Origin: Aeromicrobium sp. Root344
GTDB lineage: Bacteria > Actinomycetota > Actinomycetes > Propionibacteriales > Nocardioidaceae
DNA length: 64,000 bases
Reading direction: 5' to 3'
Assembly: GCF_001425755.1 (NCBI RefSeq)
Contig: NZ_LMDH01000001.1
Location: 1,620,060 to 1,684,059 of the forward strand
Numbering within the stretch: the first letter of the stretch is position 1; the number at the start of each line of letters is the position of its first letter. The notes below the pieces were generated by a model, which ran no database searches, was not told the DNA's origin, and saw nothing but the letters and a program-made list of their open reading frames with translations. This document shows, in pieces, positions 24,741 through 33,965 of this stretch. The position numbers were made by a program, and so were the translations under genes.

Positions 24741-25910
24741 ATGCTCGACGTCATTGCCTCCATCGGGCGCGACCCGGGGACCGGCGGCTATCGGCGATTC
24801 GCGTGGAGCGACGCCGACATGGAGCTGCGCGAGTGGTTCGCCGGCGAGGCGGCCGGTCGCGGCATGGACCTCGTCGAGGACGGCAACGGCAACCAATTCG
24901 CCTGGTGGGGCACCGGCGACGACGCCCTGCTGATCGGCTCGCACCTCGACTCGGTGCCCGACGGCGGAGCGTACGACGGACCGCTCGGCGTGGTCTCGTC
25001 GTTCGCCGCGATCGACCAGCTCCGTGCCGAGGGCTTCAACCCCCGCCGCCCTGTCGTCGTGGGCAACTTCGCCGACGAGGAGGGCGCCCGGTTCGGCATC
25101 GCCTGCGCCGGTTCGCAGCTCGTCACCGGCGTGCTCGATCCTGCCAAGGCGCTCGGCCTCAAGGACCGCGACGGGCTGACCCTGGCCGAGGTCCTGACCG
25201 CGCGGGGGCGCGACCCGAGAGCGGTCGGGCGTACGGACCTCCTCAGCACAATCGGGACGTTCGTGGAGCTGCACGTCGAGCAGGGCCGGTCGCTGATCCA
25301 CTCCGACGCAGCCGTCGGGGTCGCGACCGCGATCTGGCCCCACGGGCGTTGGCGGCTCGACTTCTGCGGCGAGGCCAACCACGCGGGGGCGACGCTGATG
25401 GAGGACCGCCACGACCCGATGCAGGCGTACGCCGCGACGGTGCTGGCCTCGCGGCGCCTCGCCACCGACGCGGGCGCGAGGGCGACGTTCGGCCGACTCG
25501 AGGTCGAGCCCGGCGGCACCAACGCGATCCCTTCGCGCGTACGGGCCTGGCTCGACGCACGCGCAGCCGACGAGGGGCAGCTCGACGACCTGGTCGATGC
25601 GCTGGTGCGCCAGGCGCGCGCTGCCGCTGACCCCGACGGCACCACCGTGACGCTGACGACGGAGTCCGTGAGCCCGGCCGTCGAGTTCGACGCACCGCTG
25701 CGCGACCGCCTGGCGGCGCTGCTCGATGCGCCGGTGCTGCCCACCGGCGCCGGCCACGATGCGGGTGTCCTGAGCCCGCACGTGCCGACGGCGATGCTGT
25801 TCGTCCGCAACCCGACGGGCGTCTCGCACTCGCCGGCGGAGCTCGCCGAGGACGCCGACTGCGAGGCCGGCGTCGGAGCCCTGGCCGCCGTCGTGAAGGA
25901 GCTGGCGTGA
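24741..25910 (+). CDS. M20-family amidohydrolase (allantoate amidohydrolase/carbamoylase type), candidate N-formylglutamate deformylase
   Basis: A 389-residue metal-dependent amidohydrolase. Ligand motifs are GSHLDSVPDGGAYDGPLG (His, Asp), NFADEEGARFGIACAGS (Glu), ELHVEQG (His) and GAGHDAGVLSP (His), and a lid domain follows FCGEANHAGATLMEDRHDP. The family hydrolyses allantoate, ureidoglycine or N-carbamoyl amino acids. Here it lies between hutU and hutF and overlaps hutF (GTGA). No hutG is present, and HutF produces N-formylglutamate, so a deformylase role is the best inference. The ATG is preferred to a TTG three bases upstream; AGGGTGGG precedes it. Confidence 0.85.
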   Translation: MLDVIASIGRDPGTGGYRRFAWSDADMELREWFAGEAAGRGMDLVEDGNGNQFAWWGTGDDALLIGSHLDSVPDGGAYDGPLGVVSSFAAIDQLRAEGFNPRRPVVVGNFADEEGARFGIACAGSQLVTGVLDPAKALGLKDRDGLTLAEVLTARGRDPRAVGRTDLLSTIGTFVELHVEQGRSLIHSDAAVGVATAIWPHGRWRLDFCGEANHAGATLMEDRHDPMQAYAATVLASRRLATDAGARATFGRLEVEPGGTNAIPSRVRAWLDARAADEGQLDDLVDALVRQARAAADPDGTTVTLTTESVSPAVEFDAPLRDRLAALLDAPVLPTGAGHDAGVLSPHVPTAMLFVRNPTGVSHSPAELAEDADCEAGVGALAAVVKELA

Positions 25911-27016
25911 CGTCGGCGCCGGCGTTCGCCAACTGCCACAGCCATGTCTTCCACCGAGCCCTGCGCGGGCGGGTCACCGGCGCCGACTCGTTCTGGACGT
26001 GGCGCGACCAGATGTATGCCCTTGCAGCAGTGCTCGACCCCGACCTGCTGTTCGACCTGGCGCGGGCGACGTACGCCGAGATGCACGCCGCGGGCATCCG
26101 CAGCGTCGGGGAGTTCCACTACCTCCACCATGGGCCTGACGGTCGGTCGTACGAGGACCCGAATGCCATGGGCGAGGCGCTGATCGCCGCTGCGCGAGAG
26201 GCCGGCATGCGCATCGCGCTGCTCGACACGTGCTACCTGGCTGCGGGATTCGGCCGCGAGCCCGAGGGTGTGCAGCAAAGGTTCAGCGACGGCGACGCCG
26301 ACGCGTGGGCGGCCCGGGTCGCCGACCTGTCGCGCAAGCACGCGGGTGAGGACGACGTCGTCGTCGGTGCCGCGATCCACTCCGTACGCGCCGTCCCCCG
26401 CGACCAGCTCGCAACCGTCGCGAGTGCGTTTCCGGATGCACCGGTGCACGTGCACGTCTCCGAGCAGCCCGCCGAGAACGAGGAGTGCCTCGCCGCGACC
26501 GGGCTGACTCCGGTCGGCCTGCTTGCGGAGGCTGGAGCCTGGACGCCGCGCACCACCGCGGTCCACGCGACCCATCTGACGCCCGATGACATCGCGACGC
26601 TGGGCGACGCCCGGGCGTACGTGTGCTTCTGCCCGACGACCGAGGCCGAGCTCGCGGACGGCATCGGCCCGAGCGTCGAGCTCCGCGAAGCCGGGGCGAG
26701 GCTGACACTGGGCTCGGACAGCAATACCGTCATCGACATGTTCGCCGAGGCCCGCGCCGTCGAGATGCACCAGCGGCTGGCCTCTGGCGTGCGCGGCGCC
26801 TGGAGCGCCGACCAGCTCTGGGCTGCCGCGACCACGACGGGCCACGCGTCGCTCGGCTTCGCCGGCGACGACACGATCGAGATCGGGGCGTCCGTGCGCA
26901 CCGCGGGCGCCGACGAGGTGCTCTGGGCGGCGACCGCGGAGGATGTCGTGAGCGATCGCATCGACACCCCCCGCGATCTCGCGGCTGCGATCGACGCCTG
27001 TTGGAGCCGCACGTGA
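25907..27016 (+). CDS. hutF: Formimidoylglutamate deiminase, short form
   Basis: The 369 residues carry the amidohydrolase-superfamily metal and active-site motifs: [14 protein letters not shown] (HxH), [24 protein letters not shown] and [14 protein letters not shown]. It would convert N-formimino-L-glutamate to N-formyl-L-glutamate and ammonia. The usual HutF is about 450 residues; this one starts directly at the first barrel strand and lacks most of the N-terminal beta-sandwich half. The GTG start is well supported: AAGGAG is upstream and it overlaps the previous stop, and no earlier start codon is available. Either a real short form or a trimmed but working enzyme. Confidence 0.88.
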   Translation: MTSAPAFANCHSHVFHRALRGRVTGADSFWTWRDQMYALAAVLDPDLLFDLARATYAEMHAAGIRSVGEFHYLHHGPDGRSYEDPNAMGEALIAAAREAGMRIALLDTCYLAAGFGREPEGVQQRFSDGDADAWAARVADLSRKHAGEDDVVVGAAIHSVRAVPRDQLATVASAFPDAPVHVHVSEQPAENEECLAATGLTPVGLLAEAGAWTPRTTAVHATHLTPDDIATLGDARAYVCFCPTTEAELADGIGPSVELREAGARLTLGSDSNTVIDMFAEARAVEMHQRLASGVRGAWSADQLWAAATTTGHASLGFAGDDTIEIGASVRTAGADEVLWAATAEDVVSDRIDTPRDLAAAIDACWSRT

Positions 27017-28140
27017 CCGCACACCTGGTGACCAACATCGGCGAGCTCGTGACGTGGGACGCCGATCGGCCGATCCTGCACGACGCCGCACTCGTCGTCG
27101 AGGGCGGCCGCGTCGCCTGGTTCGGGCATCGCACCGACGCCCCGCCGGCCGACTCGTCGAGCGACGTCGGCGGTGCGGCGGTGATCCCGGGCTTCGTCGA
27201 CTCGCACTCGCACCTCGTCTTCGCCGGCGACCGGTCTGCCGAGTTCGAGGCGCGGATGACGGGTGAGGCCTACGCCGCAGGGGGCATCCGTACGACCGTC
27301 GCCGCCACGCGGGCCGCTCCCGACGAACAGCTCCGCGCCAACGTGGCCCGCCACCTCGCCGAGATGCGTGCGCAGGGCACGACGACGACCGAGATCAAGA
27401 GCGGCTACGGCCTCACGGTGCTCGACGAGGCCAGGTCCCTCGCGATCGCCCGGGAGTTCACCGACGAGACCACGTACCTCGGTGCCCACGTCGTGCCGGA
27501 GGGGAGTGATGTCGGCGCGTACGTCGACCTTGTCACCGGGCCGATGCTCGAGAAGTGCGCACCGTACGCCCGATGGATCGACGTGTTCTGCGAGGACGGC
27601 GCCTTCGGTCAGGACGAGGCACGCACGATCCTCACGGCCGGCATCGCCGTCGGGCTGCTTCCGCGCATCCACGCCAACCAGCTGGGTCACGGCCCCGGCG
27701 TGCAGCTCGCGGTCGAGCTCGGCGCGGCCGCCGCGGACCACTGCACCTACCTGAGCGACACCGACGTCGAGGCCCTCGCGGGCTCGGACACGGTCGCCGG
27801 GCTGCTTCCGGGCGTCGAGTTCTCGACCCGTCAGCCCTATCCTGACGCACGCCGCCTGCTCGACGCCGGCGTGACGGTGTCCCTCGCGACGGACTGCAAC
27901 CCGGGCAGCTCCTACACGTCGTCGATGCCGTTCTGCATCGCCGTCGCCGTGCGCGACATGGGCATGAGTCCGCGCGAGGCCCTCTGGGCGGCGACCAAGG
28001 GTGGGGCGCAGTCGCTGCGCCGCGACGACGTGGGTCACCTGTCGGTCGGCGCCAAGGCCGACCATGTCGTGCTCAACGCCCCGTCGTTCGTCCACCTCGC
28101 CTATCGCCCCGGCGTGCCACTCGTGGCCGGCATCGGCTGA
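27013..28140 (+). CDS. hutI: Imidazolonepropionase
   Basis: This 375-residue amidohydrolase shows [20 protein letters not shown] (HxH), [50 protein letters not shown] and [18 protein letters not shown], all typical of HutI. It opens the imidazolone ring to give N-formimino-L-glutamate. The GTG start overlaps the hutF stop (GTGA). It closes the hut operon; the order of steps is HutH, HutU, HutI, HutF, then the M20 enzyme. Confidence 0.96.
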   Translation: MTAHLVTNIGELVTWDADRPILHDAALVVEGGRVAWFGHRTDAPPADSSSDVGGAAVIPGFVDSHSHLVFAGDRSAEFEARMTGEAYAAGGIRTTVAATRAAPDEQLRANVARHLAEMRAQGTTTTEIKSGYGLTVLDEARSLAIAREFTDETTYLGAHVVPEGSDVGAYVDLVTGPMLEKCAPYARWIDVFCEDGAFGQDEARTILTAGIAVGLLPRIHANQLGHGPGVQLAVELGAAAADHCTYLSDTDVEALAGSDTVAGLLPGVEFSTRQPYPDARRLLDAGVTVSLATDCNPGSSYTSSMPFCIAVAVRDMGMSPREALWAATKGGAQSLRRDDVGHLSVGAKADHVVLNAPSFVHLAYRPGVPLVAGIG

Positions 28141-28198
28141 CCTCCCCAATCTGGCCAATCGCGAGCGCCACCCTGTCTCCGTGGTTCATCCTGTCGGG

Positions 28199-29257
28199 GT
28201 GAAGGGACGATCAGGGCGAGGCGCTGACGACGGCGACGAGCGTACGCAGCGCCGCCTGCGCGAGATCGCCGAGCGCGCCGAACGGGAGGAACGGGCGCTC
28301 CCGCCGGTGGCCCCCCGCGTGGCAGCGCCACCTCCGCCACCTCCGCCGCCTCGGAAGACGTACGCTCCGCAGCCGTCACGCGCCTACGTCCCCTCAGCGC
28401 CACCTCCGCCGTCCTATCCGGACATGCCGTTCCCCGTGGTGACGACGAAGCGGCGCATGCCTCGCGGGTTGCTGTTCACGATCCCGGTCGTGGTGATCTT
28501 CGTGTTCAGCAAGGTCGTGTCGGGCCTCGGTCTGGTCGGGGACGACGGGCCACAGGGCTGGACCTCCACGACCAGCCCCGACAAGTTCGCGAACCTCGTG
28601 GCTCCGGTCGGCACCGCCTCGAGCCCCTTGGGGCGGCCCCCGGCCAATGTGCCCCACGCCGACACGTACATCTTCGTGAGCAAGCAGCCCGGCACCGGCG
28701 AGCCCGTCACGTACGACCCCTGCGCTCCGATCCACTACGTCGTCAACGACCGGACGGCGTTCGCCGGTGTTCGCGACGAGCTCGATGCCGCCATCGAGCA
28801 GGTGGAGAAGGCCACGGGCCTCGTCTTCATGGATGACGGCCCGACCGACGAGTCGCCGATCGACAACCGGGGCCCGCGGGACGTGAAGCACTACGGCAAG
28901 TCGTGGAGCCCGGTGCTCGTGAGCTTCAGCGATGCCAAGGAGTACCCCGGACTGGACGGCCGGGTCGTGGGCCGCGCCGGGAGCATCGTCATGGCCCGCG
29001 GCTCCCAGGCGTGGTTCGTCTCCGGTCAGGCGGTCTACGACGGGCCGGAGCTGCGCGCGATCTACCGAGGCCCCGACGGTCCGGCGCAGGTGCGGGCGAT
29101 CCTCATGCACGAGCTGGGACACGTCGTGGGTCTCGGCCACGTCAGCGACCGCGGCGAGATCATGAAGCCGGCCGCCTCGCGCCAGACCACGACGTGGGGC
29201 CCCGGTGACCGAGCCGGTCTGGCCCAGCTCGGCCTCGGCAACTGCATGACCTACTGA
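28199..29257 (+). CDS. Membrane-anchored matrixin-like zinc protease
   Basis: The protein has 352 residues. A charged cytoplasmic N-terminus and a proline-rich stretch (about 35-80) precede one membrane helix (GLLFTIPVVVIFVFSKVV, about 95-112). The outer domain ends with HELGHVVGLGHVSDRGEIMKP, cut here in two: HELGHVVGLGH is the zinc site (HExxHxxGxxH) and EIM the Met-turn, as in matrixins. A disulfide between YDPCAP and GNCMTY is plausible. The GTG at 28199 is chosen because CATCCT stands 6 bases before it and the preceding frame looks noncoding. Substrates unknown. Confidence 0.85.
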   Translation: MKGRSGRGADDGDERTQRRLREIAERAEREERALPPVAPRVAAPPPPPPPPRKTYAPQPSRAYVPSAPPPPSYPDMPFPVVTTKRRMPRGLLFTIPVVVIFVFSKVVSGLGLVGDDGPQGWTSTTSPDKFANLVAPVGTASSPLGRPPANVPHADTYIFVSKQPGTGEPVTYDPCAPIHYVVNDRTAFAGVRDELDAAIEQVEKATGLVFMDDGPTDESPIDNRGPRDVKHYGKSWSPVLVSFSDAKEYPGLDGRVVGRAGSIVMARGSQAWFVSGQAVYDGPELRAIYRGPDGPAQVRAILMHELGHVVGLGHVSDRGEIMKPAASRQTTTWGPGDRAGLAQLGLGNCMTY

Positions 29258-29267
29258 CCCGACGCGG

Positions 29268-30707
29268 TCACGCCGCCGCCTCCTGCAGCTCGTGGGTGTT
29301 GGTCGTACGCAGGCCGATCACGGCGCCGGCGGCCAGGAAGATCGCGCCGACCAGCAGACCGCGCTGGAACCCCTCGACCATCGCGTCCGGCGGAGCGGCG
29401 TGCGCCTCCAGGAGGCTGTTGGTGCGCGACGTGGCGATCGCGGACAGCACCGCGAGCCCGAGCGCGCCGCCCACCTGCTGCGACGAGTTGAGCAACGCTG
29501 CGGCGAGCCCGGCCTGGTGGCTCGGCACGCCGGCATTGGCCGCGTTGATCACCGCGACGAACACGGCGCCGATGCCCAACGACATGATGATCATGCCGGG
29601 CAGCAGGTCTGCGACGTACGAGCCGTCGACCGGGATGCGGGAGAACAGCCCGACGCCGACGGCGGTGACGAGGGCGCCACCGACGACCAGCGGCCGCGTC
29701 CCGACCTTGCTGATGAGCTGGGACGAGATGCCGGCCGAGATGCCGATCACGAAGCACACGGGCAGGTAGGCCAGGCCGGTCTCGATCGAGGAGTAGCCGA
29801 GCACGCTCTGCATGTAGAGCGTCAGGAAGAAGAACATCGCCAGGAACCCTGCGAACGCGATCAGCTGCGTCGCGTTCGCGGCCGCGAGGCCACGGACCCG
29901 GAAGATCGACAGCGGCATCAGAGGGCTGCGGTGGCGGGTCTCGTTGACGACGAACGCCACGAGCAGCGCGGCGGCGCCGACGAGGCCGACGATCGTACGG
30001 GCCGAGCCCCATCCTTCGTCGGGGGCCTCGACCAGGGCGAACACCAGCAGCAGCATGCCGCTCGTCGCGAGGAAGGCGCCCGGGAAGTCGAAGCCCGTAC
30101 GCTCCGCCGCCGGCTCGTCGTTGTCGATCAGCCGCAGGATCGCGGGCAGCAGGAGGACGCAGACGACCGGGTTGATGAACATGACCCACCGCCAGCCCGG
30201 GCCCTCCGTGAGGGCGCCGCCGGCCAGCACGCCGACCGCGGAGGCGAGTCCGCCGACACCGGCCCAGACGCCGAGCGCCTTGTGGCGGTCCGGACCGTCG
30301 GTGAACGTCGTCGTGAGGATCGAGAGCGTCGCCGGCAGGGTCATGGCGCCGCCGATGCCCTGCACCAGGCGGGACCCGACGAGGACCTCGGAGGTGTCCG
30401 CGAAACCTCCGACCAGCGACGCGATCGCGAACACGACGATGCCGGCGACCAGAAGCCGCTTGCGGCCGAGCAGGTCGGCTGCGCGACCGCCCAGCAGCAT
30501 GAAGCCCCCGTACGTGAGCAAGTAGCCGCTCGGCACCCACTGCAGCTCCTGGACGGAGAAGCCGAGGTCGTCACGGATGGCCGGCAGCGCGATGTTGACG
30601 ATCGTCGCGTCGACGAAGTCGAGGAAGCCGACGGAGCACAGCAGGAACAGGATGAGCTTGCCCCGCGGTGTTGCGAGGACTGAGGGTTCAGCGGTGACGG
30701 AAGACAT
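29268..30707 (-). CDS. MFS multidrug transporter, EmrB/QacA (DHA2) type
   Basis: A 479-residue protein with about 14 membrane helices. Typical motifs include FLDFVDATIVNIALPAI in helix 1 (motif D1), GGRAADLLGRKRLLVAG (motif A) and LASAVGVLAGGALTEGPGWR (motif C of antiporters). It likely exports drugs or other hydrophobic compounds with protons. A TetR gene is divergent, and two identical-core operators lie 15-60 bases upstream of its start, so export is probably induced by a ligand of that repressor. Confidence 0.92.
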   Translation of the reverse strand: MSSVTAEPSVLATPRGKLILFLLCSVGFLDFVDATIVNIALPAIRDDLGFSVQELQWVPSGYLLTYGGFMLLGGRAADLLGRKRLLVAGIVVFAIASLVGGFADTSEVLVGSRLVQGIGGAMTLPATLSILTTTFTDGPDRHKALGVWAGVGGLASAVGVLAGGALTEGPGWRWVMFINPVVCVLLLPAILRLIDNDEPAAERTGFDFPGAFLATSGMLLLVFALVEAPDEGWGSARTIVGLVGAAALLVAFVVNETRHRSPLMPLSIFRVRGLAAANATQLIAFAGFLAMFFFLTLYMQSVLGYSSIETGLAYLPVCFVIGISAGISSQLISKVGTRPLVVGGALVTAVGVGLFSRIPVDGSYVADLLPGMIIMSLGIGAVFVAVINAANAGVPSHQAGLAAALLNSSQQVGGALGLAVLSAIATSRTNSLLEAHAAPPDAMVEGFQRGLLVGAIFLAAGAVIGLRTTNTHELQEAAA

Positions 30708-30721
30708 GGTTACCCCTTTAT

Positions 30722-30767
30722 TGAGTCTCTACTCAGATAAAGATGACATATCCTGAGTTGAAACTCA
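30722..30767. promoter_or_regulatory. Two TetR operators between the MFS and TetR genes
   Basis: TGAGT-N4-ACTCA occurs at 30722-30735 and again at 30754-30767, 32 bases apart. The flanks CTTTATTGAGT and ACTCAATAAAG are themselves inverted (30716-30726, 30763-30773), so the whole region is one large dyad. It sits over the MFS promoter and would serve the divergent repressor gene too. Confidence 0.8.
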
Positions 30768-30808
30768 ATAAAGATGGCTGATGAGTTCCGGACGCTAGGG
30801 TGATGGAG

Positions 30809-31417
30809 ATGACCGAGACCAGGAAGCGCCGCGGCCGACCGCCCTCCGGGGGGCGCGAGGAGATCCTGCGTGCCACCAAGGACCTGCTCCGCGAGAAGGG
30901 CATGGCCAAGGTCACGACGCGTGAGGTCGCCGCGCGGGCCAAGGTCTCCGAGGGCAGCGTGTTCTATCACTTCGAGGACCGGTTCGGCCTGCTCAAGGCC
31001 GTCTTCGAGCACACGCTCGAGCCCATGCATCTCGCCGGGATCGACCCTGCGTCCGACGACCTCCGGAGCACGGTGACCGAGATGTCCGAGGGCATCGAGT
31101 CGTTCCTCAACGGCAGCCTCGACGTCATGATGGCAGCTCAGTCCGACGCTGGGCTGCGCGACTCGTTGCACGCCTACATGCACGAGAGCGACTACGGCCC
31201 GCATCGCGGCATCGCCTACATCGCGCTCTACCTCACCGCCAAGCAGCAGGCCGGCGTCGTACGCGCCGACGTCGATCCCAAGGTCGTCGCCGCGATGATC
31301 GTCAACGACGCCCTGCAGCGCGCCGCGGTGCCCAAGCTGATCGGCAGCCGCAAGGGCATCCAGCCACGTCAGGCGTTCGTCGACACGCTGATGGCGATGC
31401 TGACGCCTCAGACCTGA
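30809..31417 (+). CDS. TetR-family repressor
   Basis: A 202-residue protein with an N-terminal helix-turn-helix at about 8-55 (REEILRATKDLLREKG, then VTTREVAARAKVSEGSVFYH) followed by a helical ligand-binding domain. TAGGGT 7 bases before the ATG at 30809 fits a leaderless start; GTG at 30800 and ATG at 30803 are alternatives. It is divergent from the multidrug MFS gene and probably binds the paired TGAGT-N4-ACTCA sites. Confidence 0.9.
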   Translation: MTETRKRRGRPPSGGREEILRATKDLLREKGMAKVTTREVAARAKVSEGSVFYHFEDRFGLLKAVFEHTLEPMHLAGIDPASDDLRSTVTEMSEGIESFLNGSLDVMMAAQSDAGLRDSLHAYMHESDYGPHRGIAYIALYLTAKQQAGVVRADVDPKVVAAMIVNDALQRAAVPKLIGSRKGIQPRQAFVDTLMAMLTPQT

Positions 31418-31420
31418 CGG

Positions 31421-32914
31421 TCAGCTCTTGTCCCGGCCGACGACGATGCCCAGGACGCCGGCGGAGAGCAGTAGCGAGACCAGCGCGCCGGTCGAGGTGG
31501 GCGAGATCAGGATCGGGGCGCTCGCCAGGATCACGACGTCGAAGCCGCGGAGCAGGCTGAAGGCGAGTCCCGGCGGGATGCCACCGGCGGGCGACGACAG
31601 CAGGCCCTGGGCGTAGTTGGGCGGTGGCGCCAGGAGCCAGCGGGCCATCGCGGCCAGCGCCGTCATGCCCATGGCCACGGCGATCGAGGTGCTCGCACCC
31701 CACGTGGCCGCTGTCCCCGCGTGCACCGCCGGGAGCGCGGCGAGGGACCAGAGCACGCTCGCCGCGGCCGGTACGACCAGGCAGGCGCCCCGGACCGTCG
31801 ACGCCGGCATCGGGAAGCACCGTACGAGACCGGGATTGCGGCTCGTCGTCCGCAGCGCGGAGCACAGCGGCACCCCGGTGCCGAAGAGGGTCAGGGCCCC
31901 GGCGAGGACCACGAGGGTGCCGAGGTCGACGGCGTCGACGAGATAGGGCACCACGACGGCCGCGGCCAGGATCAGCAACGACGACACCGAGCGCCGGAGC
32001 CGGATGACGTCACGCCAGACCAGGGCCCAGGGGCCCTTCGGCCCACCGCGCAGCGGCTGGACCGTCGCGCGTACGAGCCACTTCTGGGCGACCAGGATGT
32101 CGTACATCATCGTCAGGTCGAGACCGGCGAGGGCGCCCGACAGGTTGGCCAGCAGGGCACCACCGGGCACGAGCCGGTTGCGATGGATCCGCGACAGGCT
32201 GCGAGCACCGGCGATCAACAGACCAGCCCCGCCGACCCAGATCGCGCCGGCGACCGAAGCTCCGGCAGCGATCGACCACGGTGCCGAGGTCGGTGCCGAC
32301 GGCATGACGTCGGCGGCGATCAGCACCAACGCCACCCATGTGGCGCTGCCCAGGAGCCAGGAGAGGATGCGGGTCAGCCAGCCGCTGCGGGGCTGCGCCA
32401 GCGCGGCGAGCATCGCGGCCCCGAGACCGCTCGCCATCGCGCCAGCCGCGACGAGTCCGATCGCAGGCGGACCGAAGCCGGCCAGTGTGGAGGCGATGGC
32501 TCCGACCGTGCCGGAGGCGAGCGCACTCACTACGGCGACGAGCGCCAAGCGGGGTCGCAGGACCGCGGCACGGTCGACCGGTGTCGCGAGCAGCCATGAG
32601 CCCTCGGCGGGTGACACCTGCACCGGCCCGATGATGCGGCCAGCCGCCAGGGTCACGGCGAGCATGGCTGCGAGGCACACCCAGGCCGAGGAGAAGCGGG
32701 CATCAGAGCACTCCGCCGTGGTGCAGCTGTCAGTGATGCTGAGACGGGTCTGGTGGATCGCGCTGATCGCCATCGCCGACAGCATCGTGGTCGCGAAGAG
32801 CGCGATGTACGCGTCCGACACGACCTCCATGAGGGTCGTGTCGGCACGCCCTCGTCGCCATTCCCGCGCCTGGCGGCGCAGCTCGAGGACCTCGCGCCGT
32901 GAGGCTCGCGTCAC
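31421..32914 (-). CDS. Polytopic membrane protein, ABC exporter permease (DUF6297-like)
   Basis: There are 497 residues with about 12 hydrophobic segments beginning near residue 33 (DAYIALFATTMLSAMAIS). A cytoplasmic basic N-terminus (RREVLELRRQAREWRRGR) precedes them. The GTG start overlaps the stop of the ATPase gene (GTGA), so the pair forms an ABC transporter. The protein resembles a poorly studied actinobacterial permease family; the name DUF6297 is from memory and uncertain. Substrate unknown. Confidence 0.8.
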   Translation of the reverse strand: MTRASRREVLELRRQAREWRRGRADTTLMEVVSDAYIALFATTMLSAMAISAIHQTRLSITDSCTTAECSDARFSSAWVCLAAMLAVTLAAGRIIGPVQVSPAEGSWLLATPVDRAAVLRPRLALVAVVSALASGTVGAIASTLAGFGPPAIGLVAAGAMASGLGAAMLAALAQPRSGWLTRILSWLLGSATWVALVLIAADVMPSAPTSAPWSIAAGASVAGAIWVGGAGLLIAGARSLSRIHRNRLVPGGALLANLSGALAGLDLTMMYDILVAQKWLVRATVQPLRGGPKGPWALVWRDVIRLRRSVSSLLILAAAVVVPYLVDAVDLGTLVVLAGALTLFGTGVPLCSALRTTSRNPGLVRCFPMPASTVRGACLVVPAAASVLWSLAALPAVHAGTAATWGASTSIAVAMGMTALAAMARWLLAPPPNYAQGLLSSPAGGIPPGLAFSLLRGFDVVILASAPILISPTSTGALVSLLLSAGVLGIVVGRDKS

Positions 32915-33549
32915 CGACCCTCCAGGGCCAGCACGTCGTCGGCGACGGCGTCCACGAGCGAGGTGTCGTGGCTGACCAGCAGGATGCCCAGGCCTTGCTT
33001 CTTCTCGGCGTTGAGCCGATCGGCGAGCCAGGCGAGGCCGCCGGCGTCGAGGCGTTGCTCCGGCTCGTCGAGGATCAGCAGACGCCGCGGGCGCACGAAC
33101 GCCGTGGCCAGGGCGAGACGGCGGCGCTGCCCCGACGACAACGTGCCGGGCAGCTGGCCGGCCTGGGCCAGGAGGCCGACGTCGGTGAGGACCGCGTCGA
33201 CGACGCCTTCGACGTCCTCGATGCTGTGGGCCCGCGCGAGCAGGTCGAGGTGCTCGACGACGCTGAGGTCGGGGAAGAAGCTCATGTCGTCCATCACGAC
33301 GGCGAGGTCGCGGCGCACGGCCGCCGAGCGCTCGTCCAATGCCGCGCCGTCGAGCTCGATCGTGCCGCTGGTCGGCTCGTCGGCACCGGCGATGCACCGC
33401 AGCGCCGTCGACTTGCCTGAGCCGTTCGGCCCGGTGATCGCCAGGGCGCGACCCGTGTCGACGTCGAGGTCGAGGCCGGTGATGACGTCGAGGTCGCCGA
33501 ACCGGCGGTGCAGGCCGCGGACGCGCAGCAGGGGAGGCGTCTTGGGCAT
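32911..33549 (-). CDS. ABC transporter ATP-binding protein
   Basis: A short, 212-residue ATPase: Walker A GPNGSGKST (residues 39-47), signature TLSSGQRRRLALATA, Walker B LLILDEPEQRLD and H-loop LVSHDTS. It ends right after the core domain. The ATG lies 6 bases after TAGCGT and has no Shine-Dalgarno, so it is leaderless. It is coupled to the membrane partner. Confidence 0.92.
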   Translation of the reverse strand: MPKTPPLLRVRGLHRRFGDLDVITGLDLDVDTGRALAITGPNGSGKSTALRCIAGADEPTSGTIELDGAALDERSAAVRRDLAVVMDDMSFFPDLSVVEHLDLLARAHSIEDVEGVVDAVLTDVGLLAQAGQLPGTLSSGQRRRLALATAFVRPRRLLILDEPEQRLDAGGLAWLADRLNAEKKQGLGILLVSHDTSLVDAVADDVLALEGR

Positions 33550-33564
33550 GCCGCCACGCTATCC

Positions 33565-33585
33565 CCAGGTCCGCAGGGGACCTGG
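33565..33585 (-). terminator. Small hairpin after the ychJ-like gene
   Basis: CCAGGTCC pairs with GGACCTGG across a 5-base loop just beyond the stop of the YchJ-family gene. It is short, so it may be a weak terminator of the Fe-S reductase transcript. Confidence 0.45.
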
Positions 33586-33586
33586 A

Positions 33587-33961
33587 TCAGCCGACGCCGT
33601 CGACATAGAACCACCGGCCGTCCTCGCGGGCGAACCGGCTGACCTCGTGCTGGCTCCCCTTGCTGGTGGGCGAGCGGTGGTGGGCCCGGAACTCCACGAC
33701 TCCCTCGGTGTCGAACGGTCCGCCGCGCTCGGTGCGGAGCACGTCGAGCCGGTACCAGCGCCGGTCCTCGTCGAGCGTCAGCTCTGCCGGCCGGGTGCTG
33801 GGGTGCCACGTCGCCGACAGGTAGCCGGCGTCGCCGACCGCGAACGCGCTGTAGCGCGAGCGCATGAGCTGTTCGGCGGTCTGCGCGGTCGACGTGCCGG
33901 CGTGCAGCCGGCCGCAGCACGCCTCGTACGTCAGCCCACTCAGGCAGGGGCACCGGGTCAT
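33587..33961 (-). CDS. YchJ-family protein (SEC-C plus NTF2-like)
   Basis: This 124-residue protein opens with CPCLSGLTYEACCGRLH, a SEC-C zinc-binding motif (CxC..CC), followed by the NTF2-like YchJ domain (AEQLMRSRYSAFAVGDAGYL, then WRRLDVL-type strand and GVVEFRAHHR). Its biochemical role is not established; the SEC-C motif is also found at the SecA C-terminus. The ATG lies 4 bases after the stop of the Fe-S reductase gene, so the two are co-transcribed. Confidence 0.9.
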   Translation of the reverse strand: MTRCPCLSGLTYEACCGRLHAGTSTAQTAEQLMRSRYSAFAVGDAGYLSATWHPSTRPAELTLDEDRRWYRLDVLRTERGGPFDTEGVVEFRAHHRSPTSKGSQHEVSRFAREDGRWFYVDGVG

Positions 33962-33965
33962 GACG

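Noticed and set aside
23019-25829. Minus-strand frame of 936 codons opposite hutU and the M20 gene
   Set aside because: Both plus-strand genes have clear family motifs and operon overlaps; the antisense frame has none.
29292-30683. Plus-strand frame of 463 codons opposite the multidrug MFS gene
   Set aside because: It has no hydrophobic segments or motifs, whereas the minus strand encodes a complete 14-helix transporter.
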